Source of the DNA: an uncultured Brachyspira sp.
Lineage (GTDB): Bacteria > Spirochaetota > Brachyspiria > Brachyspirales > Brachyspiraceae
Assembly: GCA_934725655.1 (NCBI GenBank)
Contig: CAKVCJ010000047.1
Coordinates: 1 to 10,012, forward strand
Length of the DNA stretch: 10,012 nucleotides
Direction of reading: 5' to 3'
Shown here: piece by piece, positions 1 to 6,890 of the stretch
Numbering within the stretch: the stretch's first letter is position 1
How the letters are laid out: each line of letters starts with the position of its first letter
The notes under the pieces: generated by a model
What the model saw: the letters and a program-made list of their open reading frames with translations, nothing else
What the model was told of the DNA's origin: nothing
Databases searched by the model: none
Translations under genes and position numbers: made by a program

Positions 1-7
1 CTCCATT

Positions 8-505
8 TTAATTTTTATGCTGTTTTTTTATAAATTTATATAATAAGTATACTATAAGAACTATAAGTACCCACTGTCCAATCATTATAATTAAAAATGA
101 ATTGCCGAACACTCTAATATTATACTCATTCAACGTCTCTTCATTTGGTATTAAATTGTTTCCCCACTCAAGTTCATAATAACGGGCTTCTAATTCTGGT
201 ATTTTTAATTTGCCTTTATTAATTGGCTTTAATGTGTATATTATTTTGTATATAGTTTTAATATCAGAGTTTTCTTTATCTACAGTTTCGCTTTCTATTC
301 TTTTGTTTATTATTTCAAAATCGCTTATAGAGTTTTCGTCCAAGCCTTCTGCCTTAAAAGTGTTAGCATCTCCTGTGAAAGTTAAAGTATATTTTATATT
401 CTGCCATTTATATATACTCTTTCTATTAACTTTACCTTCAACCGAAACCATTGAAAAAACTGTAGAATTAATAATTATTATAAACAAAATAATATAATAT
501 CTCAT
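8..505 (-). CDS. Small BatD-like (oxygen-tolerance family) membrane-anchored periplasmic protein
   Basis: The 165-residue product has an N-terminal hydrophobic signal or anchor (about residues 3-18). A beta-rich extracytoplasmic domain follows (about 20-130), and then a C-terminal membrane helix (about 136-158) and a short basic tail ending KKQHKN. The domain has the BatD pattern: an early 'VEGKVNRKSIYKWQNIKYTL' stretch, then 'DFEII', and a 'YTLKPINKGKLKIPELEARY' segment like the 'Y.L.P...G...IP' core of that family. BatD proteins are usually several hundred residues with repeated domains, so this is a one-domain version. BatD partners MoxR ATPases and VWA proteins in Bat operons. No SD precedes the ATG at 505, but the signal sequence supports this start. 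After the stop the minus strand reads A-ATGGAG at the window edge, so either a next gene or its GGAG ribosome site begins there. The family call is by eye. Confidence 0.75.
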   Translation of the reverse strand: MRYYIILFIIIINSTVFSMVSVEGKVNRKSIYKWQNIKYTLTFTGDANTFKAEGLDENSISDFEIINKRIESETVDKENSDIKTIYKIIYTLKPINKGKLKIPELEARYYELEWGNNLIPNEETLNEYNIRVFGNSFLIIMIGQWVLIVLIVYLLYKFIKKQHKN

Positions 506-567
506 AGCTTTTTAGATTATAATAAAAAATAAAAAAGTCAACCTAATTAGATATATTATATAATAAA

Positions 568-596
568 TTGAAATTAAATAAAATTAAATATATAAT
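568..596 (+). promoter_or_regulatory. Sigma-70-type promoter of the transaldolase gene
   Basis: TTGAAA at 568-573 and TATAAT at 591-596 are separated by exactly 17 nt. The predicted transcript start near 603 gives a short leader with a GAGGAG ribosome site at 617-622. In such A+T-rich DNA a TATAAT box alone means little, but the paired boxes, correct spacing and position make this the best promoter in the window. Confidence 0.6.
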
Positions 597-629
597 TAAT
601 GAAATAAAATATATTTGAGGAGTACTATA

Positions 630-1283
630 ATGAAATTTTTTATAGACACAGCAAATGTTGATGATATAAGAAAAGCTAATGAGATGGGGGTTATCTGCGG
701 AGTTACCACAAACCCGTCATTAATAGCAAAAGAGGGAAGAGATTTTAAACAAACAATAGAGGAAATTACTACAATAGTTGATGGCCCTATTTCTGGAGAG
801 GTAAAAGCTACTACTGTAAAAGCAGAAGATATGATAGCTGAAGCAAGAGAAATCGCTAAAATACATAAAAACATGGTAGTAAAAATTCCTATGACTGTAG
901 AAGGTTTAAAAGCTGTAAAAGTATTATCTAAAGAAGGAATTAAAACTAATGTTACTTTAATATTTTCTGCTAATCAGGCTTTACTTGCAGCAAGAGCAGG
1001 TGCAACTTATGTTTCACCTTTCTTGGGAAGACTCGACGATATATCTACTGACGGTCTTGAACTTATTAGAACAATATCAGATATTTTCGCTACTCACGGA
1101 ATAGAAACAGAAATAATTTCAGCAAGTGTTCGCCACCCTATACATGTTACAGAATGTGCTTTGGCTGGTGCTGATATTGCTACTGTACCTTATAATGTAA
1201 TTGAACAAATGACTAAACACCCTCTTACTGACCAAGGTATAGAAAAATTCAAAAAAGATTATGAAGCAGTATTTGGCAAATAA
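630..1283 (+). CDS. fsa: Transaldolase / fructose-6-phosphate aldolase family protein (TalC/FSA type)
   Basis: A 217-residue class I aldolase of the small transaldolase (FSA/TalC/MipB) family, cytosolic, acting in the non-oxidative pentose phosphate pathway. Visible motifs are 'FIDTAN' with Asp6, 'GVTTNPS' with Asn28, the Schiff-base Lys85 in 'VVKIPMT', and 'SPFLGRLDD' (129-137). Two positions separate true transaldolases from E. coli-type fructose-6-phosphate aldolase: Glu57 (Gln in FsaA) and Phe131 (Tyr in FsaA). Both are transaldolase-like here, so transfer of a dihydroxyacetone unit between sugar phosphates is more likely than direct F6P cleavage. The ATG at 630 follows GAGGAG by 7 nt. 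A TTG at 615 would put the ribosome site inside the gene and is rejected. The gene is monocistronic, with its own promoter (568-596) and terminator (1298-1338). Length is normal for the family. Confidence 0.95.
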   Translation: MKFFIDTANVDDIRKANEMGVICGVTTNPSLIAKEGRDFKQTIEEITTIVDGPISGEVKATTVKAEDMIAEAREIAKIHKNMVVKIPMTVEGLKAVKVLSKEGIKTNVTLIFSANQALLAARAGATYVSPFLGRLDDISTDGLELIRTISDIFATHGIETEIISASVRHPIHVTECALAGADIATVPYNVIEQMTKHPLTDQGIEKFKKDYEAVFGK

Positions 1284-1297
1284 TTTATAAATATTAT

Positions 1298-1338
1298 ATT
1301 AGCTTTGCATATAATTGTTAGTGCAAAGCTAATTTTTT
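1298..1338 (+). terminator. Strong intrinsic terminator after the transaldolase gene
   Basis: The 11-bp perfect stem TTAGCTTTGCA (1299-1309) / TGCAAAGCTAA (1322-1332) has a 12-nt loop and is followed at once by six T (1333-1338). A1298 can add one more pair with the first T. The hairpin ends 10 nt before the next start codon, so the downstream gene does not obviously share this transcript. Confidence 0.9.
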
Positions 1339-1348
1339 ATTATAATTG

Positions 1349-1762
1349 ATGAAAGATAAAGTTAAAAAAAATATAAAAAAACTTGTTAGCCTAATACCAT
1401 TATTTATAATTATCATACTTTTATTATGGTATAAAACTCCAATCAACGGCATAAATTGCTACCCTCAAAGTGTAGAAAAAATTACTATAGAATATCAAAA
1501 TAAATTACTAAACATCACAAATACAAATGATGTGTATTTTATTATCAAAAGTTTAAATAGCATATCTCTAAATAAAACAATACCAATTATTAAAGAAAAT
1601 TCTAACAGCTATAAAATAAATATAATAAGCACAAATAAAAATATACCAAATGATATTATAATATATTCAAAAGACACCGCTTCAATTGGATATTTTTATT
1701 ATACAGACAAAAATACAATGCTTCCATATAATTATATAAAGAATATATTTTCTAATAAATAA
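1349..1762 (+). CDS. Hypothetical protein with one N-terminal membrane anchor
   Basis: I do not recognise this 137-residue protein. It begins with a basic stretch (KDKVKKNIKK) and one strongly hydrophobic helix (about residues 13-28), so the remaining 105 or so residues should lie outside the cytoplasm. The soluble part is rich in Asn, Lys and Ile with alternating hydrophobic residues, suggesting a small beta-containing domain. There is no lipobox. A TTG lies just before the ATG, which I take as the start. No SD is visible, because the leader is the T-rich tail of the preceding terminator; a TATAAT at 1341-1346 is too close to the ATG to drive it. Expression is therefore uncertain. The long open frame and the coherent anchor-plus-domain layout argue that it is a real gene. 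Confidence 0.65.
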   Translation: MKDKVKKNIKKLVSLIPLFIIIILLLWYKTPINGINCYPQSVEKITIEYQNKLLNITNTNDVYFIIKSLNSISLNKTIPIIKENSNSYKINIISTNKNIPNDIIIYSKDTASIGYFYYTDKNTMLPYNYIKNIFSNK

Positions 1763-1798
1763 AAAATATATGTACTGAAATGATTATATTTTATAATA

Positions 1799-1996
1799 TA
1801 AGTTTTTTTCTTCAACTTTTTCCCACAGCAAAAAATTTTCGCCCTTTGAGCACGCTTCGCGAAAGTGCAAGTATTATAGCTAATATCTTAAGAATATATA
1901 ATAAGATAATACCAATATTTCAAGCTAAAAAATGCAGTCTTTTTGGTTCTTTGTGCCAACAAAAGAACTGGGGGGGGTGGGGGCAAAGCCACCACA
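1799..1996. repeat. Structured non-coding element, probably a dispersed intergenic repeat
   Basis: This block lies between two convergent genes and differs from its surroundings in being richer in G+C. It holds a small CGC-TTC-GCG hairpin, flanked by GCAC and GTGC, around 1848-1877. A 7-bp hairpin GTTCTTT / AAAGAAC occurs near 1946-1968, followed by G8-T-G5 (1970-1983) and then GCAAAGCCACCAC, which can fold back on GGTGG. A 73-codon frame (1780-2001, ending in a 'KNWGGWGQSHHK' peptide) crosses it, but lacks an SD and reads like translated repeat DNA. I have a memory, which I cannot check here, of near-identical peptides predicted many times in Brachyspira genomes. That would make this a dispersed element, not a gene. 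Confidence 0.5.
1970..1983 (+). repeat. G8-T-G5 homopolymer tract
   Basis: Eight G, one T and five G occur in a row inside otherwise A+T-rich DNA. The run is prone to slippage and could form G-quadruplex-like structures, at least with two-tetrad stacking. It sits outside any supported gene. Confidence 0.9.
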
Positions 1997-1999
1997 AAT

Positions 2000-2028
2000 A
2001 AAAAACTCTAAAAATATACTTATTTAGA
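2000..2028 (-). terminator. Weak candidate terminator of the TPR-LolA-rsmG operon
   Basis: On the minus strand TCTAAA (2028-2023) can pair with TTTAGA (2012-2007) across a 10-nt loop. One G and six T (2005-2000) follow. The stem starts 8 nt after the rsmG stop. It is only 6 bp and A+T-rich, so position and the T run are the main support. Confidence 0.4.
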
Positions 2029-2035
2029 TATAATC

Positions 2036-2662
2036 CTATTTGTCTCTTATTATCACTAAATGTCTTTCTTTTTCTTTTGAATCCAACTTCACTATATTTA
2101 CATCATATTTATGTATATCACTAATCTCTTTAAGCTCTTCTTCTATTGTTTGAAGTTTTCCCTTATATGCTATTAACGATGCATTTTTAGTTTTTATTTT
2201 TTTAAATATTCTAATAAGAGTCTTTATATCAGAAAATGCCCTCGATGTGACAGTGTCATATTTCTCTTTTAATTCATACACATTTTTTGATACAACATTT
2301 ATATTAGTGAGATGCAGTTTTTCTTTCGCTATAAGCAGAAAATCTGACTTTTTACTTTTAGACTCGCATAATGTAAACTTTTTATCATTATACATTATAG
2401 CAAGCGGAATAGAAGGCAGCCCCGCTCCGCTTCCAACATCTATAATATTATCATAATCTTTAAATATATCTAAAGCTAAAAGAGAATCAAGAATATGCTC
2501 ATCTAAAAATGTTTGAATGTCTTTAGCTCCTGTTATATTTACATTTTTATTATAATCCATAGCTAAAGATGCATAATCTATTATCTTTCTTTTTTTTACA
2601 TCATCATAATCTTTAAATAAAGATAATTTATTTAATTCAATACACAAATCATCATAAATCAT
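2036..2662 (-). CDS. rsmG: 16S rRNA (guanine-527-N7)-methyltransferase RsmG (GidB)
   Basis: RsmG uses S-adenosylmethionine to methylate N7 of G527 in 16S rRNA; its loss gives low-level streptomycin resistance in several bacteria. The 208-residue product matches the family length of about 207. Motifs in order are 'KNVNIT' (39-44), 'HILDSL' (56-61), the SAM-binding glycine loop 'DVGSGAGLPSIPLAI' (75-89), acidic Glu100 at the end of the second strand, 'SRAF' (140-143), 'YKGK' (166-169), and a C-terminal 'RHLVIIRDK'. The ATG follows the stop of the upstream LolA-like gene by 1 nt (TAA-T-ATG), with the likely ribosome site (AGGCTGG) inside that gene's end. Translation is therefore probably coupled. 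It is the last gene of a three-gene operon whose other members act in the envelope. Confidence 0.95.
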   Translation of the reverse strand: MIYDDLCIELNKLSLFKDYDDVKKRKIIDYASLAMDYNKNVNITGAKDIQTFLDEHILDSLLALDIFKDYDNIIDVGSGAGLPSIPLAIMYNDKKFTLCESKSKKSDFLLIAKEKLHLTNINVVSKNVYELKEKYDTVTSRAFSDIKTLIRIFKKIKTKNASLIAYKGKLQTIEEELKEISDIHKYDVNIVKLDSKEKERHLVIIRDK

Positions 2663-2663
2663 A

Positions 2664-3386
2664 TTACCAGCCTAATTTTTTAGCTGCATTTTTGGCATTA
2701 TTGCCGGCAGAAACATTTGTGATATTGTAGCGAATCTCTCTTTTATCTGTTTTACTCTTCATAATAAACTCTTTAGGGTATGGTATATTATTAACTGTAG
2801 TGTAAGAACCCAACTCAACATTAACAACATTATCCATAAATGAAGTAGAGAAACTCCTTACGCGGAAAGTGGAAGCAGAAAAAACTATAGTATCAACTCT
2901 GTCATTATAGCCAATTTTTAGAGTATGCCAATTTTTGCCTAACGTGATATTGCTGCTTATTATTTTTTTATTTAAATCTATAAACTTATAATCCAATATA
3001 TCTGCATAAAGTTTAGGAAAACGCATAATAGGAGCTTCTAATGCAAACGTATTAAAGTTTCTTTTAATTGTCTCCTGAGAATCTTGAGTATATAATGTAA
3101 GCTCATTGTTAATAACTTTAGCGTCCATAACAACTCCGCCTAAAAGTCCGTCTAATGCTGTCATATATTTATTATTATTTTCATTTTTATAATAATTAAC
3201 TATCATAGGCATTTGGTCTAAATCATCGCCGCTGTAAAAAGCTCCTCCTGATGAATAAAGCGAAGTAAATGGCGATTTAGAAAACTTATCAAAAGCTTCT
3301 TTCATCACCTCTTGTTCATTTTGAGCAAATAGTGTTCCTACAAAAAATATAAATAAAAATATATAAACTATTCTTTTTTTTATCAT
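2664..3386 (-). CDS. Secreted LolA/LolB-fold-like protein
   Basis: The 240-residue product begins with a typical signal peptide (basic 'MIKKR', hydrophobic core, likely cleavage after 'TLFA', before Gln22). No cysteine follows, so it should be soluble and periplasmic. The mature part alternates beta-strand segments: 'NNKYMTALDGLLGGVVMDAKVINNELTLY', 'NWHTLKIGYNDRVDTIVF', and a late 'IPYPKEFIMKSKTDKREIRYNITNV'. This strand order resembles the half-barrel of LolA/LolB and of the Bacteroidetes DUF4292 family, which handle lipoproteins or other lipids. I see no single decisive motif, so the call rests on overall pattern. An AGAGG ribosome site precedes the ATG by about 10 nt. The gene sits 28 nt after the TPR gene and 1 nt before rsmG, within one operon. 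Confidence 0.6.
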   Translation of the reverse strand: MIKKRIVYIFLFIFFVGTLFAQNEQEVMKEAFDKFSKSPFTSLYSSGGAFYSGDDLDQMPMIVNYYKNENNNKYMTALDGLLGGVVMDAKVINNELTLYTQDSQETIKRNFNTFALEAPIMRFPKLYADILDYKFIDLNKKIISSNITLGKNWHTLKIGYNDRVDTIVFSASTFRVRSFSTSFMDNVVNVELGSYTTVNNIPYPKEFIMKSKTDKREIRYNITNVSAGNNAKNAAKKLGW

Positions 3387-3414
3387 TATTTCTAACCTCT
3401 CTTATTTTGTTTTT

Positions 3415-5349
3415 TTATTTATTATTTTCTATTGATGATATTCTCTCTTCTATTCTCTTAGAATCAAAACTATTTTCTTTATAAATAGAAGAAATTGATT
3501 TTCTATAATATTTTAATGCATTGTTAAAATCTTTTTTAGCATAATAAACATCAGCTAAATGCGAATAAATCTCCGCCTTAGATGTTTCATCTGCATAAAA
3601 TGCTGCTTTTAATAATAATTTTAAAGACTCATCATAATTGCCTTTTAAATAATACCCAAAACCTAAAGTATCTATATAATGAGGAGATTTAGGCTCTATT
3701 TTTACAGCATCTTTAGCAAGTGATATACCTTTATCTACATCAATATTTAAATATATCAAAGCCCAAGCTAAACTATTTAATCCCTCAGCAGAATCTTTAT
3801 TTATAGAATATATAAAATTAGCATATTCCATAATAGAATTAGTATTAGAAACAGAAAGAGCTGTAACATAAGGTATGTTTAATCTGTAATCATTAGTATT
3901 AAGATTTTTATTTTTCTTAAAAAACTCTAAATCTTTGTTTAAAAAGCTGTTGGCATTATCAAAGTCTTTATTTAAATAATATACATAAGATTTTAAATAA
4001 CTATAATAATCTTTTTCTCTTTCAAACTTTTCAATATTTTTTATAGCAAAATCATATTCTCCTATATCTGTAGAAGTCATAACTAAAGAAACTAATTCAT
4101 TTTCTGCTATATTACTTTTCTTTAATGAAGCATATTTATAAAGCATTTCTTTTGCAGCTTCTTTATTATTTTGCTCTTCAAACTTCAAAGCAGCCTGCAA
4201 ATATAAAGTATAGAGTTTTTCATTTTTGCTGTCATAATTAATAATATTTTCTATATGTTTAGGCAAAGCATCTATGTTTCCAAGCATCAAATAAAAACTA
4301 ATAATATCCATTTCTGCTTTTATTTTTTCTTCTTTGCTTCCTACTTCATTTACAAGTTTATAGTATGTTTGAATTATATCCAAATCTATTTTTTCTCTGT
4401 CTATATCTGTTTCTATGATGTTTAAAGCATTGCTGTAACCATTATTTTTAGCCTCTATAATAACAGACAATACTTGCGGAATATTAACACTATTATTGAT
4501 TTGTGAAAATAATTCTTCATTATATTTATCTGCCATAAAACTTAAATAAGCACTTAAAACAGAAGCATTAGGTTTTTCTAAACTTTTATTATATGCTTCA
4601 TTATAGTTTTCTAAAGCCTGATAACTCTTTATTACAGCAAATTCAGCATTTTGTCTGTCTACATCTGATAAAGAATTATAATTAAGTTTATTTAGTCTGT
4701 CTATTGCATTTTGAAATCTGCTCAAATAAAAATTGCACATTCCATAATAAAAATTATAATACTGCAAATAATTTTTACTTGCAGGCTTAGCTGTATTTAC
4801 TTTGTCAAAATAATAAACAGCATTTTGAAACTCTCTTTCATTAAAATTAATAAAACCTAATAATATTAAAGTATCATTATAACTTCTATCTATTTCATAA
4901 GCATTTTCAAGATAATATTTTGCCTTTTTTAAATCTCCTACAAAAAATATATTTCTCTCAGCTGCCTTAATTAATATATCTATATTTTGAGGATTATTTA
5001 ATACAAGAGAATCATATATCTTTATGCTCTCTCCTATTTCTCCTAAAGCCTCATAAGTTTCTGCAAGAGAAATATATATATCATCATCTTGTATATATTT
5101 TAATACCTCTTTTAATATCACTTTTGCATTTTCTAAATTATTAATAGCCTCTTGATTACGCACTCCGCTTGCTAACGCTTTTTCTTTATAGTATAGAGCA
5201 AAACTATATGCCGCCCTCGCCTCTTCTTCATTTCTAATGTATCCATCTTCACTATAGCTATTTGTAGAAGAATAATCATTGCTTAAAGAAGTTTGTGCAT
5301 TAAGTAGATTCAACCCAATTATAAGTATTAGTAATATATATTTATACAT
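3415..5349 (-). CDS. Secreted tetratricopeptide-repeat (TPR) protein
   Basis: This 644-residue protein has a signal peptide ('MYKYILLILIIGLNLLNAQ', likely cut after Ala18) and no lipobox. The mature protein is almost wholly helical repeats. Clear TPR units occur near residues 91-124, 125-157 and 159-190, a more divergent middle covers about 190-510, and a good C-terminal set lies at about 521-626 ('NSLAWALIYLN...', 'IDTLGFGYYLKGNYDESLKLL', 'HLADVYYAKKDFNNALKYYRKS'). Secreted TPR proteins act as scaffolds for envelope complexes; no catalytic motif is visible. A GGGG ribosome site 7 nt upstream supports the ATG at 5349. It is the first gene of the operon, followed by the LolA-like gene. In Bacteroidetes a TPR gene is, as I recall, often followed by a DUF4292 gene, which this pair resembles. 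Confidence 0.85.
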   Translation of the reverse strand: MYKYILLILIIGLNLLNAQTSLSNDYSSTNSYSEDGYIRNEEEARAAYSFALYYKEKALASGVRNQEAINNLENAKVILKEVLKYIQDDDIYISLAETYEALGEIGESIKIYDSLVLNNPQNIDILIKAAERNIFFVGDLKKAKYYLENAYEIDRSYNDTLILLGFINFNEREFQNAVYYFDKVNTAKPASKNYLQYYNFYYGMCNFYLSRFQNAIDRLNKLNYNSLSDVDRQNAEFAVIKSYQALENYNEAYNKSLEKPNASVLSAYLSFMADKYNEELFSQINNSVNIPQVLSVIIEAKNNGYSNALNIIETDIDREKIDLDIIQTYYKLVNEVGSKEEKIKAEMDIISFYLMLGNIDALPKHIENIINYDSKNEKLYTLYLQAALKFEEQNNKEAAKEMLYKYASLKKSNIAENELVSLVMTSTDIGEYDFAIKNIEKFEREKDYYSYLKSYVYYLNKDFDNANSFLNKDLEFFKKNKNLNTNDYRLNIPYVTALSVSNTNSIMEYANFIYSINKDSAEGLNSLAWALIYLNIDVDKGISLAKDAVKIEPKSPHYIDTLGFGYYLKGNYDESLKLLLKAAFYADETSKAEIYSHLADVYYAKKDFNNALKYYRKSISSIYKENSFDSKRIEERISSIENNK

Positions 5350-5513
5350 ATTTACCCCGCATAGGTTTATTATTTTTTATTAATTAATATATATTCGTCA
5401 ATTATATAAAAAAGCATAAGAGAACTATTTTTGTAAAATGATTTATTTAATTTTTTTATAATTATATCAAAAAAACATATAAAAGTAAATTAAACATTAT
5501 CAAATATAATTAC
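5350..5513. other. Divergent intergenic region between the TPR operon and ravA
   Basis: This is very A+T-rich spacer DNA between divergent transcription units. On the minus strand a TATAAT (complement of 5401-5406) and a TTGACG (complement of 5396-5401) are present, but neither has a well-spaced partner box, so the TPR operon promoter cannot be fixed. I see no open frame, RNA gene or repeat. Confidence 0.5.
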
Positions 5514-5542
5514 TTTAAATAACGATACAGCTATGATATACT
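5514..5542 (+). promoter_or_regulatory. Promoter candidate of the ravA-viaA operon
   Basis: TTTAAA (5514-5519, 4 of 6 consensus bases) and TATACT (5537-5542) are 17 nt apart. The predicted start near 5549 gives a leader of about 15 nt containing GAGAGAG (5553-5559), just before the ATG at 5564. It is plausible but unproven in such A+T-rich DNA. Confidence 0.5.
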
Positions 5543-5563
5543 TTTAATAGATGAGAGAGATTT

Positions 5564-6890
5564 ATGTAAAATATTAATTTATCAAAAAAAATAGAAAATA
5601 TTATAAAATTGCTTTCTAATGGTCTTTATGAGAGAGAAAATATTGTAGCATTAACTCTATTAAGTGCCATAGCAGGAAAGCCTATATTTTTATACGGCCC
5701 TCCGGGAACTGCCAAAAGCTTTATAGCAAAGAGAATATCATATGCGTTTAAAGATTCAAAATATTTTGGGTATTTGATGCAAAGGTTTAGCACACCAGAA
5801 GACATATTCGGGCCTATTAGTTTGGAAGAATTAAAAAACGATAAATATGTAAGATAAAGATAACTTTGAAAAGATACTTCAAAACACAGAACTTGATTCT
5901 TTTGTAGATATAGATGATAACTTAAAAATATCAACAGATGAATGGATAGAAATTAGAAAGAGTGCTAACAACATTAAACTTTCAAAAACTGTTATTGATA
6001 TTATTCATTATATAAAGCTTTCTATAGATAAGTTTAATGAAGAGAATAATAGCATATATGTATCAGACAGGAGATGGCAGCACATAGCATATTTGTTAAA
6101 GCTGTCGGCTTATTTAAGCGGCAAAAAAGAAGCTGATATTTATGATTGCTTTATAATTTATAATTGTTTGTGGAGCGTAGAAGAACATATTGAAGCTGTA
6201 AAAAAAATTACTGAAAACGCTATTAGACAATATTATAATTTTAATGATTTAATAGATGAATGGAAAAATAATTTTGAAAATATAAAAACAGATATTGACA
6301 ATGAATGTTTTTATTTAGAGAAGGTTTATGATACAGAAAACATTGATGATAAATATTATATAGCAAAAAGTTTTGATGTTGTTATGGACGAATATAATAA
6401 TAAAGCTGAAACTATTATTTATATACCAATAAAACAATTACAAAAAAACGGATATTTTTATCCATTAGATATTAGCAGAAATCAAACAAAAAAGTTTAGA
6501 TGCAATTTTTTTGGAAGTGATAAATGCATTGTTGAAATAAACTCTGCTATAAAAACAAATGGTTTATTGTCAAACAGACTTTCAAAAAATTATGAAGCAT
6601 TGTTTGAGTTTGAGGCTGAGTATAATGTTAAAAGATTAAATGCTAAAAAAATAGAAAAAGAGAAAAAAGAAAAATATATAAATGTTATAAATGACTTATT
6701 ATTAGAGATTGATAATATTATTTCCAACATTAAAAACAATTTTGAAATATCAAGAAATATATTTATGTCTGATGAAGAGTGTAATTTTTTTAGAGAGATA
6801 TTTTATGATTATATAGATAACCTTGAAAGCGAAAAATTAAACGCTGAAAAATTAAAAAGCGAAATAGAAAACAATGAAACATTTTTATAA
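5564..6890 (+). pseudogene. ravA: Disrupted ravA: MoxR-family AAA+ ATPase with nonsense codon and internal deletion
   Basis: RavA is a hexameric MoxR AAA+ ATPase that works with the VWA protein ViaA. The natural start, ATG at 5564 behind GAGAGAG, is followed at once by TAA. The same frame then continues with 'NINLSKKIENIIKLLSNGLY', Walker A 'GPPGTAKS' (Lys51 counting from this ATG) and 'RFSTPEDIFGPISLEELKND', ending 'KYVR' at 5854 and a stop. From 5853 another frame carries on without a start: 'DKDNFEKIL', 'IYVSDRRWQHIAYLLKLSAY', 'DCFIIYNCLWSVEEHI' and the Lys/Glu-rich C-terminal LARA and coiled-coil part, to 6890. Against E. coli RavA as I remember it, about 80 residues are missing between the halves, including Walker B, sensor 1 and the arginine-finger region. 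A start at TTG 5609 or 6093 could give fragments only, neither able to hydrolyse ATP. Confidence 0.88.

Noticed and set aside
516..541. Promoter for the BatD-like gene (minus-strand TTGACT and TATAAT)
   Set aside because: The spacing is only 14 nt and the -10 box lies 10 nt from the start codon, so it is not credible without RNA data.
615..629. Upstream TTG start for the transaldolase gene
   Set aside because: It would place GAGGAG inside the gene; the ATG at 630 has correct spacing and the family N-terminus (MKFFIDTAN).
1310..1346. TATAAT boxes before the small membrane protein gene
   Set aside because: One lies in the terminator loop without a -35 partner and one only 2 nt before the ATG; chance matches are expected in this DNA.
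1780..2001. 73-codon plus-strand open frame
   Set aside because: No ribosome site, odd composition (CQQKNWGGWGQSHHK) and full overlap with the hairpin and G-tract block; better explained as translated repeat DNA.
5564..5860. Programmed frameshifting to rescue ravA
   Set aside because: A frameshift at 5853 would rejoin the frames but cannot restore the roughly 80 missing residues with Walker B, nor the stop at codon 2.
6093..6890. A stand-alone 265-residue gene starting at TTG 6093
   Set aside because: The frame is open and homologous to RavA back to 5853, and the TTG lies within a conserved segment; it is the 3' part of the ravA pseudogene.
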